DNA of 13,707 nucleotides from assembly GCA_031272745.1 (NCBI GenBank), contig JAISTF010000146.1, positions 1 through 13,707 on the forward strand. Reading direction: 5' to 3'. Below are positions 7,830-13,707 of this stretch, one piece after another. This stretch comes from Eubacteriales Family XIII. Incertae Sedis bacterium (GTDB lineage: Bacteria; Bacillota; Clostridia; Peptostreptococcales; Anaerovoracaceae). Numbering within the stretch: the first letter of the stretch is position 1; each line of letters begins with the position of its first letter. The translations under genes were made by a program, and so were the position numbers. The notes below the pieces were generated by a model that was not told the origin of the DNA, did no database searches, and saw only the letters and a program-made list of their open reading frames with translations.

Positions 7830-8498
7830 ATGGACAAGATTCGGATTGTACTGGCGGACGATGACGCCATCATTTTGCAGGGGCTGTCGATGGTCCTGTC
7901 GGGGAAGGACAGCTTCGAGGTGGTCGGCACGGCGAAGGACGGGAGCGAGGCCGTCGCGGTCTGCCGGCGCGAGCGCCCCGACGTGGCGGTGCTCGACATC
8001 CGGATGCCCGTCATGAACGGGATCGAGGCGGCGGCGGCGCTTTTGGCGGACGACCTCGCGGCACCGCTGCTCCTCACGACGTTCGACGAGCCGGAGCTCA
8101 TCGCAAAGGCGCTCGAAGTCGGCGCGCGCGGGTACATCCTGAAGAACAGCCCGCCCGAGCGCATCTTCGCGGCGATCGAAACGGTCGCGCAGGGCGGGAC
8201 GGTCTTCGCGCCGGACGTGATCGACTTCATCCGTGAAATGGCGCTCGCGGGCGCGTCGCGGCACGGCGGCGGCGCGGGTGCGGGTGCGGACGGCGACGGC
8301 GGCGACGTGTTTGCCGACCTGACGCCGCGCGAACTCGAAATCGCGGCGCTCGTCGCCGAGGGCCTGTCCAACACGCAGATCGCCGAACGGCTCTTCCTCG
8401 CGGACGGCACGGTGCGCAACCACATCTCGACGATCCTCGAAAAGACAGGCCTCGAGCACCGCACGCAAATCGCGGTGAAATACTTTCAGAGGGGGTAG
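7830..8498 (+). CDS. NarL/FixJ-family response regulator
   Basis: This 222-residue protein is a receiver plus LuxR-type DNA-binding domain. The receiver shows the acidic cluster Asp10-Asp11, phospho-acceptor Asp56 in VAVLDIRMP, Thr84 and Lys105 in GYILKNSPP. The HTH (164-208) reads LTPRELEIAALVAEGLSNTQIAERL, then GTVRNHISTIL, the standard GerE/LuxR pattern. A Gly/Ala/Asp-rich linker (about 145-159) joins the domains. GGGAG lies about 10 nt before the ATG, with AGGTG closer. It is convergent with the DesK-type kinase (37 bp between the stops), the only kinase here and the expected partner. By analogy with LnrK it would activate the ABC exporter at 10067-13352. Confidence 0.94.
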   Translation: MDKIRIVLADDDAIILQGLSMVLSGKDSFEVVGTAKDGSEAVAVCRRERPDVAVLDIRMPVMNGIEAAAALLADDLAAPLLLTTFDEPELIAKALEVGARGYILKNSPPERIFAAIETVAQGGTVFAPDVIDFIREMALAGASRHGGGAGAGADGDGGDVFADLTPRELEIAALVAEGLSNTQIAERLFLADGTVRNHISTILEKTGLEHRTQIAVKYFQRG

Positions 8499-8522
8499 GC
8501 CGCGACCCGGCATGGCGCAACT

Positions 8523-8633
8523 GCTGTGCCCTGTGTTACGGCAGCTCCGTGTTTCGCAGCGGGAAGGTCATGACGATGCGGAAGCCGTCCGGCTCGGCGC
8601 GGAAGAAGCAGCGGCCGTAGCACAGGGCACAGC
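8523..8633. repeat. 23-bp quasi-palindrome across the kinase 3' end
   Basis: The segment 8523-8545 and the reverse complement of 8611-8633 match at 21 of 23 positions, starting with GCTGTGCCCTGTG. The inner arm encodes ALCYGR of the kinase. The outer arm contains the kinase stop codon and part of the intergenic gap. It could form a long-stem hairpin with a 65-nt loop in either transcript. No T-tract follows, so it is not a classical terminator. Confidence 0.85.
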
Positions 8634-9930
8634 GCTCCTCCATGTTTTGCAGGCCGATGCTTTTTGTGATAAGGGACTCGGCTCCAAGCGACCCGCCGTT
8701 GTCCGAAAACTCCACGCGCAGCAGGCGATCCTTGCTGGCCGCCTTGACCGTGAAGGCCGTCGCGCCGGGCGCGTGCTTCAGCGTATTCGTCAACGCCTCC
8801 TGAAGATTTTCGTAGACACAGCGCCAGACCGCGCCGGGCACGGCGGAGAGGTCGCCCTCCGCCAACAGCGCGGTGCGGATGCCCGCGTGCGCGCCCTCAA
8901 ACACCTTTAGCTCACGCTCGATCTGCGCGAGGCTCACGGCCGCGTTTTCGCTGCGCTCCTCGCGCAGCATCCGGCGAATCTCGTCGACGCTCTCGCGCAG
9001 CTGCTGCGCGACGCCGGTGATCGTCTCCTTGGCCTTTTCCGGATCGCGGTCCATGATCCCCGCCGCCCCTTCGAGCAGCAGGATTGAGCCGCTCATGCCG
9101 TGCCCGATCTGGTCGTGGATGCGCGCCGCGAGCCGGTTGCGCTCCTCGAGTTTGCTCACCTGCTCGACGCTCTTCGATACGCGCCGCTGGCTCTGCATCC
9201 GCTCCTTCGCGTCCTCAAGCTCGCCGCTGCGCCGTTCGTGCAACAACGCGTCCTCTTCACGCCGCTTCAAAAGGTATAGCGCGTACAGCGAAAACCCCAG
9301 GAAGAGCGCCGTGACCCCGACGAGCCAGCCGCCCTGCGCCCCATCCGGAAACCGCCCGAGCTGCCGGAACACAAGCCCTGCGACCAGCGAAACCACGCAC
9401 GCAAACGCGACCCCGCCGAGGACGCTCCGAAACCCCGGGGCCGATTGTAGGGGCGGCATCCTGCCGCCCGCCGAAAAACCGCCACCTCGCGACCCCGCTC
9501 GTAGGGGCGGGGCTTGCCCCGCCCGCGACGAAGCCGACTCACCGCCCGCTGATGAACTGTTGCCGGCCGACGCTCCCCGTAGGGGCGGGGCTTGCCCCGC
9601 CCGCGAACCCGATAATCCGCCCACCGAGACCGCCGTCGACCCTACCGGCCAAAACGCCAACGCCGCCGCCAGCACCGCCAAAAACGGCAACACCCCCGCC
9701 CCGTCGCCGCACCGCGCGAGCGCCACGAGCGCCGCCAACCACGGCACGATGCGCAGCGCGCGGCGCTCCGGCAACCGCACCGCCGCAAGCAACAGCCCCA
9801 CGCTCAGCAACACCACACAGGCCAAAAACCAGACGAGCCGCGCCTCAAACGCCGCGCCTGAAAACACCCAGACCCCGACCGCCAACGCCGCCAGCCCGCA
9901 TATATAAAGGAAAAGATCCCGCTCCTTCAT
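8536..9930 (-). CDS. DesK-type sensor histidine kinase with repeat-expanded linker
   Basis: This 464-residue membrane kinase has four or more N-terminal membrane helices (about 7-24, 31-51, 60-72, 80-95) and two more near 168-188 and 201-221. A coiled-coil segment (222-262) leads to a HisKA_3 domain with phospho-acceptor His272 in RIHDQIGHGMSG. The HATPase domain has the N box ENLQEALTNTLKHA (374-387), DNGG (410-413) and GLQNM (426-430). The linker at about 98-167 is Gly/Ser/Ala-rich and carries SRAGQAPPLR twice plus SAGGRMPPLQ, encoded by palindromic DNA repeats. I start at 9930 because the membrane domain begins there and an extended -10 (TGCTATACT) lies 7 nt upstream. No Shine-Dalgarno is present. 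The kinase follows the exporter genes and is convergent with the response regulator. The probable signal is a membrane-active compound, inferred from LnrJ. Confidence 0.9.
   Translation of the reverse strand: MKERDLFLYICGLAALAVGVWVFSGAAFEARLVWFLACVVLLSVGLLLAAVRLPERRALRIVPWLAALVALARCGDGAGVLPFLAVLAAALAFWPVGSTAVSVGGLSGSRAGQAPPLRGASAGNSSSAGGESASSRAGQAPPLRAGSRGGGFSAGGRMPPLQSAPGFRSVLGGVAFACVVSLVAGLVFRQLGRFPDGAQGGWLVGVTALFLGFSLYALYLLKRREEDALLHERRSGELEDAKERMQSQRRVSKSVEQVSKLEERNRLAARIHDQIGHGMSGSILLLEGAAGIMDRDPEKAKETITGVAQQLRESVDEIRRMLREERSENAAVSLAQIERELKVFEGAHAGIRTALLAEGDLSAVPGAVWRCVYENLQEALTNTLKHAPGATAFTVKAASKDRLLRVEFSDNGGSLGAESLITKSIGLQNMEERCALCYGRCFFRAEPDGFRIVMTFPLRNTELP
9447..9472. repeat. Palindromic repeat unit 1 (variant) inside kinase gene
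   Basis: GTAGGGGCGGCA begins a variant of the GC-rich palindrome also found at 9501 and 9579. Its arms are GGGCGGCA and TGCCGCCC around 3 nt. It lies 54 bp (18 codons) from the next unit, so the same frame is used, encoding SAGGRMPPLQ on minus. Confidence 0.85.
9501..9527. repeat. Palindromic repeat unit 2 inside kinase gene
   Basis: A 27-bp unit with core arms GGGCGGGGC and GCCCCGCCC around TT. It is identical to the unit at 9579-9605 and encodes SRAGQAPPLR on minus. Confidence 0.95.
9579..9605. repeat. Palindromic repeat unit 3 inside kinase gene
   Basis: Identical over 27 bp to unit 2, and 78 bp (26 codons) from it, so in the same reading frame. The flanking sequence between units is not repeated, which argues against simple tandem duplication and for repeated insertion of a mobile or dispersed unit. 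Confidence 0.95.
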
Positions 9931-9937
9931 ACCGCAA

Positions 9938-9946
9938 AGTATAGCA
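9938..9946 (-). promoter_or_regulatory. Kinase extended -10 promoter, probably leaderless
   Basis: On minus, TGCTATACT ends 7 nt before the kinase ATG. There is no ribosome-binding site and no clear -35. The kinase could therefore be transcribed separately from the exporter operon, with little or no leader. Confidence 0.6.
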
Positions 9947-9973
9947 CAGCCGCCAACCGCCCTCCGCCGGCAC

Positions 9974-10060
9974 GCCGGGTGTGGCGCCGCCGATTCCCAG
10001 CCGTTGCCAATTCGTGGCGCGATGCCGGGTGTGCCTGCAGCGGCCGATTCCCAGCCCCCG
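9974..10060. repeat. Degenerate ~50-bp tandem duplication
   Basis: GCCGGGTGTG occurs at 9974 and 10024, and CGATTCCCAGCC at about 9991 and 10045, giving two degenerate copies with a period of 50-54 bp. They make up most of the 136-bp gap between the second permease gene and the kinase gene. No open reading frame or terminator is evident. Confidence 0.7.
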
Positions 10061-10066
10061 CGCCCC

Positions 10067-11227
10067 CTACACCGGCCGCTCGCGGCTGCTTGCGAAGCGC
10101 ACGCCCGCAAGCACGAAGCAGACCGCGGCCGCGAGCAACAGGATCGCCGCCGTCAGCCCGAACTGCCCGTCGCCCCGCTGGAACGATTCGAGCGTGTCGT
10201 TCACCCAATACTGCGGCATGAACCGCGCGATGCTCTTGAACACCTGCGGCACCGTTTCGAGCGGGAACCACCCCCCGCCGAGCATCGACGTGATCGTCGC
10301 CGCCGGCACGAGCACCCCGATGACCGCGTTCATCGACGGCGCCGCCACGCCCACCAAAAGCCCGAGCCCCACGATGAACACCGAGAAGCACACGGTCACG
10401 CCGAGCGTCACCGAAAACGGCACGCCCGTCTGCACGCCGCTCGCCGCGCACAGCGCCGTCGGCACCACCGCCATCGCGAGCGCGAACACGAGGAACAGCA
10501 CGCTGTACGCCGCCGTGTATTCGACCGACGTCACGCGCCCCGCCTTCAGCCGCCGGTACGTGCCGGCCTTGCGGTCCGCGACCAGCATCGACGCCGCGAG
10601 CACCGCGACTAAGAAGCAAAGCATGTCGTAAATGCTCATCGCCACATTGAACCCTTCCTGCTGCATCTCTTTTTCGAGCAACGCCGCGTCTTTTTTTACA
10701 ATAACGATGTCCGTGCCGCCCTCACCCGCTTCTCCCAGCATCTTCGCAAAAGCCGCCTCATCCCCGTCCGCCGCCGCCGAAAGCTCCGCGAGCGACAGCA
10801 CATACGACTCGATATAACTGCGCACAAAGGCTTCGTTGGCGTAGTCGTCGAGCGAGAGAACCGCGACCTTTTTCGCCGCCGCCGCATCGCCCCGTCCGGC
10901 CAGCAGCGCGGCCTCGAATCCGGCTGGTATCGTAAGCGCGCAGGAGATGTCCTTTTCGACGAGCGCCGTCTGGATGTCCGCCTGCGAAAGACCTGTCTGC
11001 ACCGCCATGTTCAGCTTCTCTTCGAGATAGCGGCAGAGGTCTGCGGAAGCCGCGCTCCCATCCTTGTCCGTGACGGCCACGTTCACTTTCGTCACCGTCT
11101 CCTCCGTGTACATCGACATGATCGCGTAGCCGACCCAGGCGACGAGAAACGACATCGCCAGCGCGAGCAGGATTGTCTTGCGCCCGCGCAAGAGGCCGTT
11201 CCGGAGCAGGATTGCAAAATTCTTCAT
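10067..11227 (-). CDS. ABC-2-type permease, second subunit (LnrN-like)
   Basis: This 386-residue subunit has the ABC-2 layout. TM1 (18-39) is followed by a large extracytoplasmic domain (about 40-190), then TM2-5 (about 195-310) and TM6 (350-373). The late segment FPLETVPQVFKSIARFMPQYWVND (331-354) is typical of drug/lipid-export ABC-2 permeases. The start MKNFAILLRNG was chosen because its ATG overlaps the stop of the preceding permease (ATGA) with AAAGGCGG upstream. The longer reading frame gives an unrelated N-terminus. It is last of the three exporter genes and would pair with the other permease and the ATPase, as LnrM, LnrN and LnrL do in Bacillus. Substrate unknown; amphiphilic antibiotics are a reasonable guess. 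Confidence 0.88.
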   Translation of the reverse strand: MKNFAILLRNGLLRGRKTILLALAMSFLVAWVGYAIMSMYTEETVTKVNVAVTDKDGSAASADLCRYLEEKLNMAVQTGLSQADIQTALVEKDISCALTIPAGFEAALLAGRGDAAAAKKVAVLSLDDYANEAFVRSYIESYVLSLAELSAAADGDEAAFAKMLGEAGEGGTDIVIVKKDAALLEKEMQQEGFNVAMSIYDMLCFLVAVLAASMLVADRKAGTYRRLKAGRVTSVEYTAAYSVLFLVFALAMAVVPTALCAASGVQTGVPFSVTLGVTVCFSVFIVGLGLLVGVAAPSMNAVIGVLVPAATITSMLGGGWFPLETVPQVFKSIARFMPQYWVNDTLESFQRGDGQFGLTAAILLLAAAVCFVLAGVRFASSRERPV

Positions 11228-12339
11228 AGCACGACCGCCTTTCTTCTCAGCATGAGAGACCCGATCCACCCGCTGGCGAGAATGATGACGGCGCAGATCG
11301 CCATCGCGAAAAGCACCTTCCCGTCGCGGCCGAAGACCGTCAGATCAAACGCGGCTTCGAGCGCGGCTGTCGGCGGCAGCGTGACGCCCCCGAGCGCAAT
11401 GTCTTTGTTGAACGTGCCGGACATATACAGCATCGCCCAGAAGACGGCCATCAGCGGCGTATATGGATTGAACCTCACAAACAGTCCGACGAGGTTGCAT
11501 ACGCCGGAAATCGCCGCGCCGAGCACCAAGAAGAAGCAAAAGAGCAGCACGTTGTCCTGCCACCGGTCCGCGTAGGACGCGCCGAAGAGAAAGTATGCGC
11601 AGACCATCACGACCGCCGCCTGTACCGCGCTCTGCACGAGCCCGCCGAGCAGGTACCCGAAGAAGACCTGCGCGCGCGACTTCGGCGACGCGCAAACGCG
11701 CCGCAACGTGCCGTTCTGCCGTCCGAAGTAAAGCGCAGACGCGCCGCCGATCCCGTTGCCCATGAACGCGATCATCACGATCATCGCCACCGCGTAGAAG
11801 TCCATCATGCTGCGGTTCACGCCCGAGACCTGCCTCTCCGTGAACCCGCCCGCGTCCTGTTCCTGCACCGCCGCGATTTGGGGATAGCTCTCCGGATTCT
11901 CCGTCACCGCGACGAAAATCGCATCATACTGCCGCGCAAACCCCTGCGCGATCAGGCGGACGGCGTTGGACAACAGATAGTCCGCGCCTTCGTAGACGGC
12001 GATCTCCCCGTCCGAAAACACGAGCGCGGCGTCCGCGTCGCCCGCGTCGACCAAGCCCCGCGCCGCGTCCGCGCCCTGGCCGACCCCGCCGACGAGCACC
12101 ACGTCCGCGCTGTCCGTCAAACCGTCCATGAACGCCGCCACGCCGGCTCCGAACGCCTCGTCCTCCGTCTCCACGGCGGCCGCGACGCGGATTTCGCCGA
12201 GCGGTTCATCGGGATTGTCCAAGCTCTGCAGCATGCTGCCGAGGATGAAGCACAGCAGCGCCGGGAACAAAAGCGAGAAGAAGAGGGCCGACTTGTCGCG
12301 GAAGTATTCGAGAAGGTAGCCTTTTGCCTGCTGAAACAT
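11224..12339 (-). CDS. ABC-2-type permease, first subunit (LnrM-like)
   Basis: This 371-residue integral membrane protein has TM1 (about 17-37), an extracytoplasmic domain to about 170, and a C-terminal bundle with TM2 (179-205), TM3 (226-252), TM4 (262-286), TM5 (293-308) and TM6 (341-363). LRRVCASPKSRAQVFFGYLLG (212-232) is the conserved cytoplasmic coupling region of ABC-2 permeases. The ATG at 12339 shares its A with the ATPase stop (TGATG), and AAAGGAGG lies 7 nt upstream. A GTG one codon earlier is less well spaced. It probably forms a heterodimer with the next gene product. The function is export, by family. No substrate evidence is visible. Confidence 0.9.
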   Translation of the reverse strand: MFQQAKGYLLEYFRDKSALFFSLLFPALLCFILGSMLQSLDNPDEPLGEIRVAAAVETEDEAFGAGVAAFMDGLTDSADVVLVGGVGQGADAARGLVDAGDADAALVFSDGEIAVYEGADYLLSNAVRLIAQGFARQYDAIFVAVTENPESYPQIAAVQEQDAGGFTERQVSGVNRSMMDFYAVAMIVMIAFMGNGIGGASALYFGRQNGTLRRVCASPKSRAQVFFGYLLGGLVQSAVQAAVVMVCAYFLFGASYADRWQDNVLLFCFFLVLGAAISGVCNLVGLFVRFNPYTPLMAVFWAMLYMSGTFNKDIALGGVTLPPTAALEAAFDLTVFGRDGKVLFAMAICAVIILASGWIGSLMLRRKAVVL

Positions 12340-13352
12340 CACGCGCCCTCCTTTGTCAGTTCGTTGCCCGTCAACGCGAGGAAGGTCGTCTCGAGCGTCG
12401 GCGCCTCCTCCGCGAGAGACTTCACGGCGACGCCGCGCTCCATGAGTACGCCGAGGATCGGCGAGATCGACGGCAGCGTGAGGTCCACGTCGACCCGCAG
12501 CTGCCCGTCCGAAAACGCCGCATGCTTCACGCCGGGGAGACGCGAGATTTGCTCCAATAGATTTTTGCTGGATTCTGCGACTTCGCGCAGAATGACATCG
12601 CTTTTTCCCTCTACCCCTTTGCTTAGAAAGACAGCATTTTTGTCATCGACACCGATGCGAAGCGTCTTCCTGTCCGTCACATGCTCCAACAGCTCCTCTT
12701 CCGTCCCGATGCCCGCGAGGCGGCCGTGGTCGATGATCGCGATGCGGTCCGCAAGCTCCTGCACCTCGGGCATATAATGCGACGTGTAGATGATCGTCGC
12801 CCCGCGCTCGTTCAGCGTGCGAATCGACCCCATGATGAGCTCGCGGCTGCGCGCGTCGACCCCGACCGTCGGCTCGTCCATGATGATGAGCTCCGGCCCG
12901 TGCGCGATGCCGCACGCGATGTTGAGCCGCCTTTGCTGTCCGCCGCTCATCTTTTTCACGCGCTTCTTCGCCTCGTCCGCAAGCCCGACAAAGGCGAGCG
13001 CCTCGTCGACCGCCGCCCGCAGCGCCGCGCCCGACAGCCCGTAGAGCGACGCAAACATCGTCACGTTTTCCTGCGCCGTCAGATCCATGTACAGCGCAAT
13101 CTCCTGCGGCACAAGGCCGAGGATCCGCTTCACCGAAAACTCCTGCTTCGGCAACGCATACCCCGCGATCTCCACCTCGCCGCCGTCGAAGTCCGACAGC
13201 GTCGACAGCACGTTCAGCGTCGTCGTCTTGCCCGCGCCGTTCGGCCCGAGGAAGCCGAAGATCTCGCCCTTGTTCACCGTGAACGACAGATTGTCCACCG
13301 CCGTGAATTCCCCGTATCTCTTTGTCACCCTATAGACTTTTACATATTCCAT
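12339..13352 (-). CDS. ABC exporter ATPase (LnrL-like, DrrA-type)
   Basis: This 337-residue ATPase drives the two permeases downstream. It has Walker A GPNGAGKTT (36-44), Q-loop Gln83, signature MSGGQQRR (135-142, Met for the usual Leu), Walker B LIIMDEP (155-161), a D-loop after it, and His192 in TSHYMPE. The C-terminal DrrA-type regulatory region ends in LAEEAPTLETTFLALTGNEL. Residues about 238-263 look like an insertion: local DNA is AT-richer and contains the hairpin ATTCTGCG/CGCAGAAT. The ATG at 13352 has AAGGGAG 7 nt upstream. An intrinsic terminator at 13384-13416 separates it from the upstream gene, so it needs its own promoter or read-through. The closest described system I can name is the linearmycin exporter. 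Confidence 0.93.
   Translation of the reverse strand: MEYVKVYRVTKRYGEFTAVDNLSFTVNKGEIFGFLGPNGAGKTTTLNVLSTLSDFDGGEVEIAGYALPKQEFSVKRILGLVPQEIALYMDLTAQENVTMFASLYGLSGAALRAAVDEALAFVGLADEAKKRVKKMSGGQQRRLNIACGIAHGPELIIMDEPTVGVDARSRELIMGSIRTLNERGATIIYTSHYMPEVQELADRIAIIDHGRLAGIGTEEELLEHVTDRKTLRIGVDDKNAVFLSKGVEGKSDVILREVAESSKNLLEQISRLPGVKHAAFSDGQLRVDVDLTLPSISPILGVLMERGVAVKSLAEEAPTLETTFLALTGNELTKEGA
12572..12593. repeat. Short palindrome within ATPase gene insertion
   Basis: ATTCTGCG (12572-12579) and CGCAGAAT (12586-12593) form an 8-bp inverted repeat with a 6-nt loop. It resembles the dispersed ATTCTGCG...CGCAGAATGACA type of repeat that I recall from many gut Clostridia genomes. It is in frame and encodes part of SDVILREVAESSKN on minus. 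The flanks to about 12640 are AT-richer than the rest of the gene. Confidence 0.7.
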
Positions 13353-13383
13353 CGGTTTTCTCCCTTCCACCCCTATCTCCTAC

Positions 13384-13416
13384 AAAAAAGCGCGCCTGCC
13401 GCATAGTGACAGGCGC
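13384..13416 (-). terminator. Intrinsic terminator after the desulforedoxin-like gene
   Basis: On minus, GCGCCTGTC and GGCAGGCGC form a 9-bp stem (one G-U pair) with a 7-nt loop, followed by GC and six T. It would end transcription from the upstream permease/desulforedoxin-like genes 45 nt after the stop of the latter and 31 nt before the ATPase ATG. Confidence 0.85.
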
Positions 13417-13424
13417 TTGTCTTG

Positions 13425-13444
13425 ACCATGACATTTGTCATGGT
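13425..13444. promoter_or_regulatory. Perfect 20-bp dyad, candidate response-regulator site
   Basis: ACCATGACATTTGTCATGGT has two perfect 9-bp arms around TT. The core TGACA-TT-TGTCA is the size and symmetry expected for a NarL/DesR-type or other dimeric regulator. It lies 73 nt upstream of the exporter ATPase ATG and 16 nt after the stop of the desulforedoxin-like gene. Which protein binds it is inferred, not shown. No clear -35/-10 pair lies downstream, in keeping with an activator-dependent promoter. Confidence 0.6.
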
Positions 13445-13460
13445 TTCCGCCGATCGGCAA

Positions 13461-13628
13461 TCAGTCGATCAACTCCATCAGCTTCCCGCAGCAGATCGGG
13501 ATCTCGTCCCCCGCCTTCAGCGCAAGCGTCTTGTTGCAGGTCGGGCAATACGCCGTGTTGTCGTTCTCCGTGTAGACGGGCTCGTACGCCGCCGCCTCTT
13601 TCAAAAACTCGTCCCGCTCAATCTTCAT
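13461..13628 (-). CDS. Desulforedoxin-like small metal-binding protein
   Basis: This 55-residue protein was too short for routine ORF calling but is clear: AAAAGGAGGA lies 6 nt before the ATG. It reads MKIERDEFLKEAAAYEPVYT, then AYCPTCNKTLALKAGDEIP and ICCGKLMELID. Cys28-x2-Cys31, then 14 residues, then Cys46-Cys47-Gly is almost the spacing of desulforedoxin and of the N-terminal domain of desulfoferrodoxin (CxxC, 15 residues, CCG), which bind Fe(SCys)4. A plain zinc ribbon is the alternative. The redox function is inferred from motif spacing only. It begins 18 nt after the stop of a MacB/FtsX-type permease and is probably co-transcribed with it. The intrinsic terminator lies downstream. Confidence 0.8.
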   Translation of the reverse strand: MKIERDEFLKEAAAYEPVYTENDNTAYCPTCNKTLALKAGDEIPICCGKLMELID

Positions 13629-13646
13629 CACAAATCCTCCTTTTCA

Positions 13647-13707
13647 TCACTCATGCCGGATGGCTTCCAAAGACGAAATCCGCACCGCGCGGTTGGCCGG
13701 CGCGATG
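13647..13707 (-). CDS. MacB/FtsX-type ABC permease, C-terminal fragment
   Basis: Only the last 19 complete codons and the stop are visible: IAPANRAVRISSLEAIRHE. The pattern P-A-x-x-A-x-x-x-x-P/S-x-E-A-I/L-R-x-E is the conserved end of FtsX-domain permeases of the MacB/LolC type (PAxKAAxLDPIEALRYE in many relatives), which lies just after the last membrane helix. The gene extends beyond the window. It reads toward the desulforedoxin-like gene. Confidence 0.7.
   Translation of the reverse strand, partial: IAPANRAVRISSLEAIRHE

Noticed and set aside
7739..8464. N-terminal extension of corA through the response regulator
   Set aside because: The frame stays open only because of high GC. The extension is Ser/Arg/Ala-rich with no homology pattern, lies antisense to a clear NarL regulator, and CorA similarity starts at 7738.
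9501..9605. Intrinsic terminators from the GC-rich palindromes
   Set aside because: They lie inside the kinase reading frame and no T-tract follows the stems.
9931..10110. 60-residue N-terminal extension of the kinase
   Set aside because: It would overlap the end of the permease gene, is encoded by the degenerate tandem repeat, and is not a membrane segment. The ATG at 9930 follows a good -10.

Overview
The window is GC-rich, roughly 60% by eye, and is packed with genes mostly on the minus strand. It looks like a chromosomal segment of a high-GC, Gram-positive-type gut bacterium. A high-GC member of Clostridia (Bacillota) is my first guess and Coriobacteriia the second. Reasons: an RND pump in a MarR operon with no membrane-fusion partner, an ABC-2 exporter with a DesK/NarL two-component pair, and dispersed GC-rich palindromes. 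No rRNA, tRNA, CRISPR array or transposase was seen, so the taxonomic call is only an inference.

Layout. (1) Positions 1-4419, minus strand, are a drug-efflux operon: a promoter with a dyad operator, a MarR repressor (TTG start), a 1270-residue RND permease overlapping it by ATGA, and the first 21 codons of a probable OFA-type MFS transporter. (2) Positions 4449-6724 hold a three-gene group between two direct copies of a 132-bp structured repeat: an AbiEi-like/DUF559-like PD-(D/E)XK protein, a ThpR-type 2H phosphoesterase and a convergent alkyltransferase-like (ATL) protein with Trp in place of the catalytic Cys. (3) Positions 6785-7738, minus strand, are a CorA-type divalent-metal transporter. 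(4) Positions 7830-13352 are a two-component system plus ABC exporter. The NarL-type response regulator lies on plus, convergent with its likely DesK-type kinase on minus. The kinase lies downstream of an ATPase-permease-permease operon whose start/stop codons overlap. This gene set matches the Bacillus LnrJK-LnrLMN (linearmycin exporter) type in a rearranged order. (5) Positions 13384-13707 hold an intrinsic terminator, a perfect 20-bp dyad, a 55-residue desulforedoxin-like metal-binding protein and the C-terminal end of a MacB/FtsX-type permease.

How the parts may work together. MarR probably represses its own efflux operon through a dyad just downstream of the -10 box. The kinase probably senses membrane stress or an amphiphile, and the regulator probably switches on the LMN-type exporter, perhaps at the 20-bp dyad near 13435. 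Unusual features are the repeat-flanked nucleic-acid-processing trio, three genes with extended -10 boxes only 6-7 nt before an ATG and no Shine-Dalgarno (candidate leaderless mRNAs), palindromic repeats inserted in frame in the kinase and apparently in the ABC ATPase, and a 23-bp quasi-palindrome spanning the kinase stop codon.
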